A DNA stretch of 46,606 nt from Promethearchaeota archaeon (GCA_016839705.1 JAEOTR010000033.1:1-46606); one strand, 5' to 3'; positions 9,540 through 17,713 are shown, counted from the stretch's first letter. Numbers and translations: made by a program. The notes: generated by a model not told the origin, from the sequence alone.

Positions 9540-9562
9540 TTAATTTTTAAATTAAAAATTAA
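9540..9562. repeat. AT-only perfect palindrome, 11-bp arms
   Basis: TTAATTTTTAA and TTAAAAATTAA flank a single A. It lies 38-60 bases upstream of the TPR/beta-sandwich gene start (minus strand) and downstream of the membrane-protein gene. It could be part of the promoter or an operator. In such AT-rich DNA the palindrome could also be chance. Confidence 0.35.
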
Positions 9563-9595
9563 GTAAAGAATTAGATTATGTGTCAGAAATAAATG

Positions 9596-9604
9596 AAAAA
9601 AAAA
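9596..9604 (-). terminator. T9 terminator after membrane protein gene
   Basis: A run of nine A on the plus strand is a T9 tract on the minus strand, about 20 bases after the stop codon of the gene ending at 9623. It fits an archaeal oligo-U terminator. Confidence 0.45.
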
Positions 9605-9622
9605 TATAATTTAGTTTTTAAA

Positions 9623-10282
9623 TTATAAAGCAAGTAACATTAGAAGCCATCCAATCATAAGGATTATTCCGCCAAAACCTAACACAGGATACCCTGCTGC
9701 AAATGGGGAGACAAATGTATAGATTACAAATGCAATTATTAAAACACTCCACCAACCAAAGGGTATTTTAATATCTACTAAATCTAGTACAAGTATCAAA
9801 AGAATAATTGCTAAAATTAGACCAAAAATTGCATTTACAAGGATAATTTCAGCACCAGCAGTAAATCCTATGAAAATTGCGACACAATCCCAGAGAGCGA
9901 AAGCAATGCCGAATAAAAGCATAACTTTCGAACCATTCATATCTTTCTTACCCCTAACTAAATCTACTATTACCGCTAACAACACTAAAATAGCTGTAAA
10001 ATAATTTCCCCCTGCTAAATAATTGAAGATGATTAAAACAATACCGATGATAAGCATTAACCACCACCAGTACGTTAGTTTCACCGGGCCTAAACTAACA
10101 AGGTCTAATGATATAAAAATTAAGAATACAAATACTAGACCAATAATCCCGTAAAGAATCATCATAGCATCAATTGCAGCAACATAGAAATAACCCATCG
10201 CTTCAGCGAATATAAATAGCATCGCTATAAAAAGGGTTATTTTTGGAGCGGTAATTTCTTTACTCATACTTTCTTCACTCAT
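9623..10282 (-). CDS. Polytopic membrane protein, function unknown
   Basis: The 219-residue protein is almost entirely hydrophobic, with about seven or eight transmembrane helices separated by very short loops (KLTYWWWLMLI and IPFGWWSVLIIAF are recurring Trp-rich helix starts). The only longer polar stretch is the loop DLVRGKKDMNGSK near the middle. Two halves with similar 'WWxxxII' elements suggest an internal duplication. No transporter or enzyme motif is recognised. Its start, ATG at 10282, lies 242 bases downstream of mvhD, and the SECIS lies in between, so it is probably transcribed from its own promoter. Confidence 0.75.
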   Translation of the reverse strand: MSEESMSKEITAPKITLFIAMLFIFAEAMGYFYVAAIDAMMILYGIIGLVFVFLIFISLDLVSLGPVKLTYWWWLMLIIGIVLIIFNYLAGGNYFTAILVLLAVIVDLVRGKKDMNGSKVMLLFGIAFALWDCVAIFIGFTAGAEIILVNAIFGLILAIILLILVLDLVDIKIPFGWWSVLIIAFVIYTFVSPFAAGYPVLGFGGIILMIGWLLMLLAL

Positions 10283-10456
10283 ATCAGTTCACTACTTTTT
10301 TCTATTTTGTTATACTTGAATTGTTAATTCAATTCAATATTTACTTAGATAGCTAACTATATAAAATTTTAGAAATCTTTTAATATATTATTAATAGGTT
10401 TTAACTCTAAAGAGAAAAGACAATAAAAATTAGATTTTGTAATAAAATATTCATTG

Positions 10457-10523
10457 CCGAAGCCATTACACTATGGTTTGTCATCTTGCGACTAGTATTT
10501 TCTCACAAGATTCATCCCTTCGG
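10457..10523 (-). promoter_or_regulatory. SECIS element, eukaryote-like, for hdrA-mvhD
   Basis: The 67-nt RNA hairpin begins one nucleotide after the mvhD stop codon. Reading the minus strand, outer arms CCGAAG and CTTCGG pair perfectly. Inside, ATGA (10512-10515) precedes a 9-bp helix, ATCTTGTGA with TCGCAAGAT (one G-T wobble). The helix is closed by an 11-nt loop containing AAAA and followed by GA (10481-10482). AUGA opposite (U)GA is the kink-turn quartet bound by SBP2 in eukaryotes, and unpaired A's in the apical loop are the other eukaryotic hallmark. The 3' side carries an extra 18 nt including a small CCAT/ATGG hairpin between the core and the outer stem. It would direct Sec insertion at the five UGA codons upstream. 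Confidence 0.8.
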
Positions 10524-10524
10524 T

Positions 10525-10995
10525 TTATTTTTTCTTCTTATCCTCTGAGGCTCTTTTTTCTTGCTCAGATTTTAAATTTTCTTTAATAAGATTACTCCCT
10601 AAATCTGCGATTTCTTCTGATATTCTTATTGCTTCATTTTGGAACTTCTGACCTTCAGCAGCACTACAATTAAAAATCTGGACTCTTTCTGGTGAAATTC
10701 CAGTCGTTTTTAAAATCTCCTTGACATATTGTACGTTTCTTTCGGCAACTAAATTACCTGTTTCATAATCGCATTCTCCACGATATCAAGCCCCAAGAAC
10801 AACTCCATCAGCACCTTTTCCTATTGCTCGCATTATTAAAGAGGGGGTTACTCGTCCTGTACAGTTAATCCTCACTGGTCTAAATGTTGCAGGATATTGT
10901 GCTCGAATTGTGCCTGCCATATCTCCTGCACCGTATCCTCATTTCCAGCAAAGGAAAGCTAATATCTTTATATTCTCTACTGATTTGTTAGCCAT
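10525..10995 (-). CDS. mvhD: MvhD/VhuD-type [2Fe-2S] electron-transfer subunit, selenoprotein with two Sec
   Basis: Passes electrons between a partner oxidoreductase and HdrA. Read with two UGA as Sec, the frame gives 156 residues, the normal length for MvhD. N-terminal AFLCWKUGYGAGDMAG corresponds to the family motif FCCNWCSYGGADLAG, with U19 at a cysteine. VNCTGRVTPSLIMRAIGKGADGV matches the conserved core, and GAUYRGECDYETGN matches GGCHPGDCHYxxGN, with U70 at another cysteine. Interrupted by UGA, it yields no long ORF and is missed by simple gene callers. A strong site (AAGGGGGATA) precedes the ATG, 13 bases after the hdrA stop. The C-terminus is a charged Lys/Glu tail. It ends in TAA, directly followed by the SECIS. 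Confidence 0.9.
10786..10788 (-). other. Sec codon (UGA), MvhD residue 70
   Basis: TGA in frame between GGGGCT and TATCGT. It replaces the cysteine of the conserved GGCHPGDCHY motif; downstream residues GECDYETGN remain in family register. Confidence 0.88.
10939..10941 (-). other. Sec codon (UGA), MvhD residue 19
   Basis: TGA in frame after TGCTGGAAA, giving CWKU followed by GYGAGDMAG. It replaces the second cysteine of the N-terminal CNWC-type motif of MvhD. Confidence 0.88.
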
Positions 10996-11008
10996 TTTTT
11001 ATCCCCCT

Positions 11009-12991
11009 TTATAATTCTTCCAAGATTGCATCTATTTGTTTTTCATATTGAGGTTCTCTATAATACCTTAACGTGATTGCTTCTGATGGGCAATTTGCTA
11101 AACATGATCCACATCCCCTGCAAAGGATTTCATTCACTTCAGCACCATCATCCTGTACACTTATCGCATTATACGGACAATTCAGTTCACACAACCCACA
11201 TTTTGCACATTTTTCTTTGTCTTCAACAGCCGCCCGAATTAAGAGTATTCGATATTTATCTTTACCCATTAACCTGGCTAATGAAGATGCTGCAGCTCTT
11301 CCTTGAGCAATCGACTCTACAATTGATTTTGGTCCTTGACTTGCTCCAGCTAATGTGATTCCGGGAATTTTTGTATCGATCGGATTCAATCTAGCATGAA
11401 ATTCCTTAAAAAAGCCATCTTGACTCAATTCAAGTTTTAGGATTTTTTGGATGCTTTCAACACCTTTCGCCGGCACCATCGAAGCAGAGAGAACAACCAT
11501 ATCATATTCCAATTCCTTTAATCCACTTGAGCTCAATGTATTCTGCATAACAATCTTTAGGTTCTGAGTATCTGGATCTTCTTTTATCCTACTAATATTC
11601 GTTCTTATATATTTTATACCTTCCTTTCTAGAAGCTGTAAAATATTCTTCATAATCTTTTCCCGCAGCTCGCATATCCATGTAAGCAACCGTAATATCCG
11701 CATTAGGTGAGTGTTGTTTTATTAATTTTGAGTTTTTGATTGAAATCATGCAACATACTCCTGAGCTACAATAGGTATTCATTGTTAAATCTCTCGATCC
11801 TACACACTGGATAAATAGAATATTTTTTGGTACTTTACCATCAGAGGGTCGAACAAGGTGCCCGAGGGTAGGTCCATTTGGTGCAAGAATTCTTTCAAGT
11901 TTTAATTGTGTAATTACATTAGGATATTTATTGTATCCTAAGTATCCAGTAGGAGGTTCAAATTCATCCCAACCAGTTGCAACAACAATGGACCCTACTT
12001 TCAATTTTAGGATTTCATCTTTTTGATCAAAATCGATTGCATCTACTTCACATGCCGTCTTACAGAGCTCACATTTTATGCATCTATCCATGTCAATTTG
12101 AGCAAAAGCAGGAACAGCTTGTGCAAATGACGAATAAATAGCTTTTCTTGAATCTAATCCTTCATTGAATTCATTGTAACCATAAGCCGGGCATACTTCC
12201 CAACAGGCTCCACAACCGTTACAATCTTTATTTACATATCTCGCTTTTTTTCGAATGGTTACCGTAAAATTTCCTACAAATCCTTGTACATCTTCTACTT
12301 GACTATAAGTATATAAGTTAAGCCCTGGTGTTCTAGCTGATTGAAGCATAACGGGTCCTAATATTCATATACTGCAATCATCTGTAGGGAAAGTACGATC
12401 TAATTTTGCCATTTTGCCTCCTATTGTAGGTTGTGTCTCTACTAGATGTACTTCGAATCCTTCTTCTGCTAAGTCGATCCCTGCTGACAAACCTGCAACT
12501 CCTCCACCGATAATCAGAGCTTTTTTTGTTATATCAACTTCTTTGATTTGTATTATCTCTAACACCGCGGCTCTTGCTACGGCTGAACGAATGGCATCTT
12601 CAGCAACTCTTCGAGCACCCTCCATATCTTGTTTATGTACAAAACTTGAATGCTCACGTATATTAGCAAACTCTAAATATGATGCATCGATATTCATTGA
12701 TTCAAGTACGCTTTTAAAGACAGGTTCATGAGTTTTAGGAGTACACGAACCAACTACAAGTCTGTTCGCATTACTTTCAATCATCTTTTCTTTTATAAAT
12801 TCCGCTCCAGGTTCTGTTCATAAACTGATATAATCTAATGCCTCGACTACATTTGGAATAGTTTTTGAGAATTCTGCCAATTTTTTAGTGGCGATGATTT
12901 CTGCTATGTTTAAACCTCACTGACAAATAAATACAGCGATTCTTGGAACTTTTTCGTCGTCTTGAATAGTTTTTTCTTTAGTTTCTACCAT
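11009..12991 (-). CDS. hdrA: Heterodisulfide reductase subunit HdrA, selenoprotein with three Sec
   Basis: FAD and iron-sulfur core of flavin-based electron-bifurcating complexes. Reading three in-frame UGA as Sec restores one 660-residue frame from the ATG at 12991. The N-terminal domain has FICQUGLNIA (U25) and SLUTEPGAE (U58), matching family CHCGxNIA and CSxPGQ. The FAD motif GGGVAG is at ~162-167, and DDCSIUILGPVM (U209) matches DDCxxCxLxPKM. A ferredoxin insertion follows (C257-xx-C.., CIKCELCKTAC ~304), then the thioredoxin-reductase-like domain, then a C-terminal ferredoxin (CAKCGLCELNCP, CRGCGSCLANCP). AGGAAGGT lies 10 bases upstream of the ATG. No hdrB, hdrC or hydrogenase gene is adjacent; mvhD follows after 13 bases. 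Without Sec decoding it splits into two or more false ORFs. Confidence 0.93.
12365..12367 (-). other. Sec codon (UGA), HdrA residue 209
   Basis: TGA in frame between AGTATA and ATATTA, in DDCSI-U-ILGP. It occupies the second cysteine position of the HdrA DDCxxC motif just after the FAD domain. Confidence 0.92.
12818..12820 (-). other. Sec codon (UGA), HdrA residue 58
   Basis: TGA in frame in DYISL-U-TEPGAE, aligning with the cysteine of the N-terminal MCSxPGQ motif of HdrA. Confidence 0.9.
12917..12919 (-). other. Sec codon (UGA), HdrA residue 25
   Basis: TGA in frame in AVFICQ-U-GLNIAE, aligning with the second cysteine of the N-terminal VCHCGxNIA motif of HdrA. Confidence 0.9.
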
Positions 12992-13001
12992 TGCATATAC
13001 T

Positions 13002-13041
13002 ACCTTCCTAACTTTATAATTTCCTCCAATACATTTTATAG
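13002..13041 (-). promoter_or_regulatory. hdrA: Putative hdrA-mvhD promoter and ribosome site
   Basis: On the minus strand a TATA-like CTATAAAA lies at about 13034-13041, roughly 45 bases before the hdrA ATG. AGGAAGGT lies at 13002-13009, 10 bases before it. The spacing would give a short leader that still holds the ribosome site. The TATA assignment is weak because of the base composition. Confidence 0.35.
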
Positions 13042-13070
13042 TTTTAATCCACTAAATGTTTAGTTCTAAT

Positions 13071-13102
13071 TAAATAAATTTAAAACTAAATAAATTTAAA
13101 AC
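13071..13102. repeat. Perfect 16-bp tandem duplication in a divergent promoter region
   Basis: TAAATAAATTTAAAAC occurs twice head to tail with no mismatch, in the 204-base region between divergent hdrA and the small membrane protein gene. It lies upstream of both likely promoters and could hold paired regulator sites, or be a slippage product in AT-rich DNA. Confidence 0.7.
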
Positions 13103-13195
13103 TTATATCTTTTATAATATAATCAGTAAAAAATCATTAGAATTATAAATTTCATTACTAACAAATAAATCTCCTTATTTTACTGAGTGATCTTC

Positions 13196-13618
13196 ATGTT
13201 TTTTCAGTTTCCAAGTATAGAAGAGATATTTCCCTTTATTATTGCAACAATAATAATCATAAGTGGCATACTATTATTTAAAATTGGTTTAGTGGTTACT
13301 AAAGCAGAATCCAAAACAAATTTTAAATGGGTTGCGGTAAGTTTTCTTCTTCAATATGGTGTAACCCTTTTTATTAGCGCTCCTATGTTGCTAGATATGG
13401 TATTGACTTTTATGACGGGTCCCACTTATAATTATCGGGGACCAGACCCAGGAATAATAGCAATGGTTGTTATTTTTTCAGCTTTTATTGTTGTAAATCT
13501 TATTAATATGATTCATAAACCGGGTATAAAACGATCAATTGTCATAACCTTGTTGATTTTAGGACCAATCATCGGGAGTAATTATCTAATCTTTAGTAGT
13601 TTAGGAAATGTAATGTAA
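13196..13618 (+). CDS. Small four-helix membrane protein, function unknown
   Basis: About 140 residues with four transmembrane helices (PFIIATIIIISGILLF, AVSFLLQYGVTLF, PGIIAMVVIFSAFIVV, VITLLILGPIIGSNYLIF) and short polar loops. I chose the ATG at 13196, since the in-frame GTG at 13187 overlaps a GTGAT that better serves as part of a ribosome site. It is transcribed divergently from hdrA. No family is recognised. Confidence 0.65.
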   Translation: MFFQFPSIEEIFPFIIATIIIISGILLFKIGLVVTKAESKTNFKWVAVSFLLQYGVTLFISAPMLLDMVLTFMTGPTYNYRGPDPGIIAMVVIFSAFIVVNLINMIHKPGIKRSIVITLLILGPIIGSNYLIFSSLGNVM

Positions 13619-13632
13619 AAGCAGAATTCATA

Positions 13633-14553
13633 TCATATACCAATTTGATTATTGATTTTTTTATTCATTTCAAGAATCACATCTTTAGCTGCCTTGCTAA
13701 AATCATATTGTGAGTAATTTTGATTCTTACTATAAGCATAAATAATTCCTCTCGAAGAATTTACTATGCCACCTAATCCGTTTTCATAAAAACCAGGTTT
13801 AATATCTTTTGCTTGGGCACCTTGTGCTCCGTATCCTGGAATTAAAAAGAAAGAATTTTTAACGATTTCTCTTATCATTTTAAGTTCATTCGGGTAAGTG
13901 GCACCAACTACAACCCCTAAATTAGTAAAATTCGAGAATTTTTGGAGATCAGATGCCCATTCTTTTACCAATTCAGCCATTAGGATATAATTTCTTTTTA
14001 AGATATGATTTGTAACTTTATACTCAGAAATCTCTTCAGAAATATCTGGGATCTTAGAACTGAACAAATTTTGAAAATCAGAACTGCTTGGATTTGATGT
14101 TTTAACCAGGACAAAGACTCCTTTTTCCTTATAATTCAGGAATGGCTTAATACCATCAATTCCGAGATAAGCATTTACTGTACAAGCATCTGAGCCATAG
14201 TTTTTAAACATTGAATGCGCATATGCTTCAGATGTCGATCCAATATCATTTCTCTTTGCATCTAAAATTACTAAAAGATCTTTTTTGTGAGCATACTTTA
14301 TTGTTTCTGTTAAAGCATTTAGAGCCTCATATTTCTCATAAAATGCGATTTGAGGCTTAATAACAGGAATCAAATCGAAAACTTCTTCAATAAGAGTTTT
14401 GTTAAATTCCAAAATTATTCTATCAGGGTGATCTAATTCTTCAATAAGATACTGGGGAATTTCTCCCTCTCTATCCATTCTAGGGTCTAAACCCATGGAT
14501 ATAACGCTTTGTTTTTCTTTTATTAATTGAATTAGTCGTTCAATAAAATTCAT
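13633..14553 (-). CDS. pyrF: Orotidine 5'-phosphate decarboxylase (subfamily 2)
   Basis: Decarboxylates OMP to UMP, the last step of UMP synthesis. The length of 306 residues and the order of motifs fit the longer PyrF subfamily 2 rather than the short archaeal form. SMGLDPRMD is at the start, VILDAKRNDIGSTSEAYA contains the catalytic Lys/Asp set, TVNAYLGIDGIKPF follows, and LIPGYGAQGAQAKDI near the C-terminus binds phosphate. It starts 53 bases after hisS on the same strand, so the two may be cotranscribed. It converges on the small membrane protein gene. Confidence 0.93.
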   Translation of the reverse strand: MNFIERLIQLIKEKQSVISMGLDPRMDREGEIPQYLIEELDHPDRIILEFNKTLIEEVFDLIPVIKPQIAFYEKYEALNALTETIKYAHKKDLLVILDAKRNDIGSTSEAYAHSMFKNYGSDACTVNAYLGIDGIKPFLNYKEKGVFVLVKTSNPSSSDFQNLFSSKIPDISEEISEYKVTNHILKRNYILMAELVKEWASDLQKFSNFTNLGVVVGATYPNELKMIREIVKNSFFLIPGYGAQGAQAKDIKPGFYENGLGGIVNSSRGIIYAYSKNQNYSQYDFSKAAKDVILEMNKKINNQIGI

Positions 14554-14606
14554 GATTTTTCTTACTATTATATCTTAAAAATAAAAATAAAACATTATCG
14601 GTTAAT

Positions 14607-15959
14607 TTATGATTTTCCAAATTCATCAATGATTAAGTATATTTCATCAATTAAATCATCAAAATAAACCGATTTTTGTTCTTCAGAAATCATATTTCTT
14701 ATCGTTACTTTATTTTCATCCATTTCTTCAATTCCGACAATTACGACAATGATAATACCAAGCTCACTAGCTCTTTTTAATTGATTTTTTAGATTTTTAA
14801 ATCGATAATCAACAATACATGCAAACTCTTCATCTCGTATAGTTCGAGAAAGTTCAATAGCATAAGTTGATACTTCTTTATTAATAGAGGCAATATAAAT
14901 AGTATCAGTATAATCTTTTTTACGGACTTCTTCTGGAATTAAGTTATAAGTTTTTAGAAAAAGTGAGAGCATTAGAACACCCATTCCAAATCCAATACCA
15001 GATACTTTTTCATCAGAAAATATGGATAGCAGATCGTCGTAACGCCCCCCCCCAAATATAGATCGAATATTTTCTTTTCCAGTATCAAAAACCTCAAAGA
15101 CTATGCCAGTATAATAATCGAGACCTCTTACAACGCTGGGGGAAAAAGTACAATAATCTGAAAGACCTGTTTCTGTTAATAAATTCTGAAAATCTACTAA
15201 TTCATTATAACCATCCGAATTATACAAATTTTCTGGGACGTTATCAAACTTATTTAACAAGTCTTTAACACTCTTGGAATCTTTTAGTTTAAAAATACCC
15301 TTAATAATAAACTCATCTTGAAAGATTTCTAAAACATATTTTTCGAATTCACTTTCTTCCATTTTATCAGATTTATCTAAGATCTTGTAAACCATCGGGA
15401 CTTTTTCTTGAGGGATATTTAGTAAAGATTCACAGACAACATCAATAAATCGACGGTTATTGTAGTAAATCTGAAACTGTTCTGAAGTTGCACCAAATTC
15501 AGTGAAAATGTCAACTATGATATTAAAAATTTCGAATTCTCCATATAAACTATTTTCACCTAAAATATCAAAGTTAAATTGCTTGAACATTCTACGTCTT
15601 CCTCTCTGAGGACGTTCATATCTAAAACATGTAGGATTTGAGAACCATCTGATAGGTTTTTTCAGTTCTTGGTTTTTTCTAGAGATCATTCTAGCTAAGG
15701 AGGGAGTGAGTTCTGGGATTAATATGAGTCTCTCCCCCTCTTTTTTCTCAATAATAAAGGATTGTTCATTTACAAGCTCATCAGAAGATTTAGCTGCAAA
15801 TATTTCAACGGGTTCTAATTGAGGACTTTCAAATTCATCATAACTGTATAATTCAGCAATATATTTTATATTATCAATTATCCAGTTCATCTCACGTAGA
15901 TCAGAAGGGTAATAATCTTTCATTCCCCTTAACGGTTCCTTAGAAAATTTCTTAGACAT
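14607..15959 (-). CDS. hisS: Histidine-tRNA ligase
   Basis: Charges tRNA-His in the cytosol. The 450-residue length fits HisRS. Motif 2 is CFRYERPQRGRRRMFKQFN, the HisA-type signature is RGLDYYTGIVFEV, and motif 3 is IFGGGRYDDLL ... GIGFGMGVLML. The last ~95 residues form the anticodon-binding domain. I chose the ATG at 15959 (MSKKFSKEPLRGMKDYYP), where the conserved N-terminus begins; the frame stays open 25 codons further upstream (to 16034) but that extension has no family counterpart. No selenocysteine or frameshift is visible. Confidence 0.93.
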   Translation of the reverse strand: MSKKFSKEPLRGMKDYYPSDLREMNWIIDNIKYIAELYSYDEFESPQLEPVEIFAAKSSDELVNEQSFIIEKKEGERLILIPELTPSLARMISRKNQELKKPIRWFSNPTCFRYERPQRGRRRMFKQFNFDILGENSLYGEFEIFNIIVDIFTEFGATSEQFQIYYNNRRFIDVVCESLLNIPQEKVPMVYKILDKSDKMEESEFEKYVLEIFQDEFIIKGIFKLKDSKSVKDLLNKFDNVPENLYNSDGYNELVDFQNLLTETGLSDYCTFSPSVVRGLDYYTGIVFEVFDTGKENIRSIFGGGRYDDLLSIFSDEKVSGIGFGMGVLMLSLFLKTYNLIPEEVRKKDYTDTIYIASINKEVSTYAIELSRTIRDEEFACIVDYRFKNLKNQLKRASELGIIIVVIVGIEEMDENKVTIRNMISEEQKSVYFDDLIDEIYLIIDEFGKS

Positions 15960-16133
15960 TAAATCACTAGTGTGCTGGTTTGATTTGTTAATAAATAAAA
16001 AGTAGGTTAACAAATATTTTTTTCTATTCAACAATAAGGTTTTTCTTATTTCTTAGATGTAATTAAATAATATTTGTAATCGAAGTTAAAAAATATAAGC
16101 TATTGATTTAACTACATTTTAGGAGAGATATAT

Positions 16134-16781
16134 TTGTCTCAAGAACAGGTTTTTAAAACTATCATTGATTCTATCATTAATTTAGATGAAGAAAAAGCAA
16201 TAGAATTGGCCAGCAAAGCCATAAAAGAAAATTTGAATTTAGTTGATGTTATAGAAAAAGGGTATGCTGCAGGCATTCGAAGAGTGGGTGAACTATGGGA
16301 AGAGGGTGAATTTTTTCTGCCAGAATTAATGAGAGGGGCGCAAATTATGCAAAACTGTTTAGATTTAATTATTCCTCATCTTAAGAAAGGAGCAGAAGAA
16401 GTTTCAAAAGGTAAAGTAGTATTAGCTACAATAGAGGGAGACATTCATTCCATTGGAAAAACGATTGTTGGAACGATGTTGAGAGCGTATGGTTATGAAG
16501 TTTACGACTTAGGTGCCGATGTTCCAGCCGAGAAAATTGTTGATACCGCAATTGAAAAAAGTGCGAATATTATAGGAGTTTCAGCTTTATTAACGACTAC
16601 TATGTTTGGGCAAAAAAAAATAATTGATATCTTAAAGGAAAGGAATTTATTGGATAGGTTTAAAGTTATCTTAGGGGGAGCTCCCGTCACTAACGCATGG
16701 GTTGCTGAATGTAATGCTGATGGATTTGCCGAAAATGCTATAGATGCTGTAAAATTAGTTAGATCTTTATTAGAAAAATAA
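16134..16781 (+). CDS. Methyltransferase cognate corrinoid protein (MtbC/MtgC-like)
   Basis: Carries a methyl group on a cobalamin between two methyltransferases. The 215-residue protein has the usual helical cap (residues 1-~90, ELWEEGEFFLPELMRGAQIM) followed by the Rossmann-like B12 domain. Its cobalt-ligand motif is GDIHSIGK, a DxHxxG with the axial histidine, and GVSALLTTTM and VILGGAPV match the rest of the family fold. The TTG start at 16134 is preceded by AGGAGAG. It is the first gene of a three-gene cassette, with 27 bases to the homocysteine methyltransferase and the MttB-family gene following. Confidence 0.9.
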   Translation: MSQEQVFKTIIDSIINLDEEKAIELASKAIKENLNLVDVIEKGYAAGIRRVGELWEEGEFFLPELMRGAQIMQNCLDLIIPHLKKGAEEVSKGKVVLATIEGDIHSIGKTIVGTMLRAYGYEVYDLGADVPAEKIVDTAIEKSANIIGVSALLTTTMFGQKKIIDILKERNLLDRFKVILGGAPVTNAWVAECNADGFAENAIDAVKLVRSLLEK

Positions 16782-16808
16782 TAAATTAATTATTGAGGTT
16801 TAAAATAT

Positions 16809-17687
16809 TTGAAATTTCAAGATTGGTTGAGGGATGATTCTAAAATTGTTTTATTCGATGGAGCAATGGGAACAGAATTAATTAAAAGAGGATTAGAACC
16901 CGGAAAGGTTCCAGATTTATTAAACATTGAAAATCCCGAAACCATAATCGAGATTCATAAATCCTATTATGATGCTGGTTCAGATATGTGCCAAACAAAC
17001 ACATTTGGTTCAACCCCATTAAATTTAAGACGATACAACCTTGAAGAGAGGATTGAAGACATAATAGGATGTGCTTTAGATAACATTCAAAAAGCTAATT
17101 CCTCTGGACGTTTAGTTGTTGGTGATATTGGACCAACTGGTGAATTTCGTCCTCCAGTAGGAGATGCTTCCAGTGAAGATTGGCATTCAAGTTTCAAAAT
17201 GCAGGCAAAATTATTGGAAAACGGAGTTAACCTCTACCATGTTGAAACTATTTCTGATCTTGAAGAAATCTTGACAGCAATCCGGGCAATTAAAGAAGTC
17301 TCAAGTAAACCAATTATTGCTTCCCTCACATATAAGAAGACAAAAAGAGGGTATTTCACAATCATGGGAGACTCATTAGAAAAATGTATTAGATCATTAG
17401 AAAGTGAAAATGTAGATGTAATTGGGGCAAATTGTACTATTGGATCAGGAGATATGCTAGATTTAGTTAAACAAGCTATTGATGTGACAAATGTCCCGAT
17501 TTCTGCAAAGCCTAATGCTGGACAACCTAGAGTAGAAGGTTTAAAGACTTTTTATGATCAACCAATTAAAGATTTTGTGAAGGATATCCAAGAAATGATA
17601 AATTTAGGAGTTAAAATAGTTGGTGGCTGCTGTGGTACATCCCCAATAACTATTAATGAAATTAGAAAAATAATAGATAAGATTTAG
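16809..17687 (+). CDS. Homocysteine S-methyltransferase domain protein (MetH N-terminal type)
   Basis: Transfers a methyl group to a thiol such as homocysteine, in this context most likely from the neighbouring corrinoid protein. The TIM-barrel begins with LFDGAMGTELIKRGL and shows CQTNTFGST. The three zinc cysteines are visible: IGANCT near residue 205 and GGCCGTSP near the C-terminus. The 292-residue length equals the isolated homocysteine-binding module, with no folate or B12 domain attached. Start is TTG at 16809, 27 bases after the corrinoid gene, so cotranscription is likely. Use of a different thiol or of tetrahydrofolate as methyl acceptor cannot be ruled out. Confidence 0.88.
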   Translation: MKFQDWLRDDSKIVLFDGAMGTELIKRGLEPGKVPDLLNIENPETIIEIHKSYYDAGSDMCQTNTFGSTPLNLRRYNLEERIEDIIGCALDNIQKANSSGRLVVGDIGPTGEFRPPVGDASSEDWHSSFKMQAKLLENGVNLYHVETISDLEEILTAIRAIKEVSSKPIIASLTYKKTKRGYFTIMGDSLEKCIRSLESENVDVIGANCTIGSGDMLDLVKQAIDVTNVPISAKPNAGQPRVEGLKTFYDQPIKDFVKDIQEMINLGVKIVGGCCGTSPITINEIRKIIDKI

Positions 17688-17713
17688 ATTAGAAGGAAGG
17701 GTTTGAAATTTTT

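Noticed and set aside
11077..12731. Plus-strand open frames opposite hdrA.
   Set aside because: Antisense shadows; hdrA on the minus strand accounts for the region with conserved motifs.
15960..16034. N-terminal extension of hisS by 25 residues.
   Set aside because: The extension is non-homologous to HisRS and the ATG at 15959 begins the conserved N-terminus.
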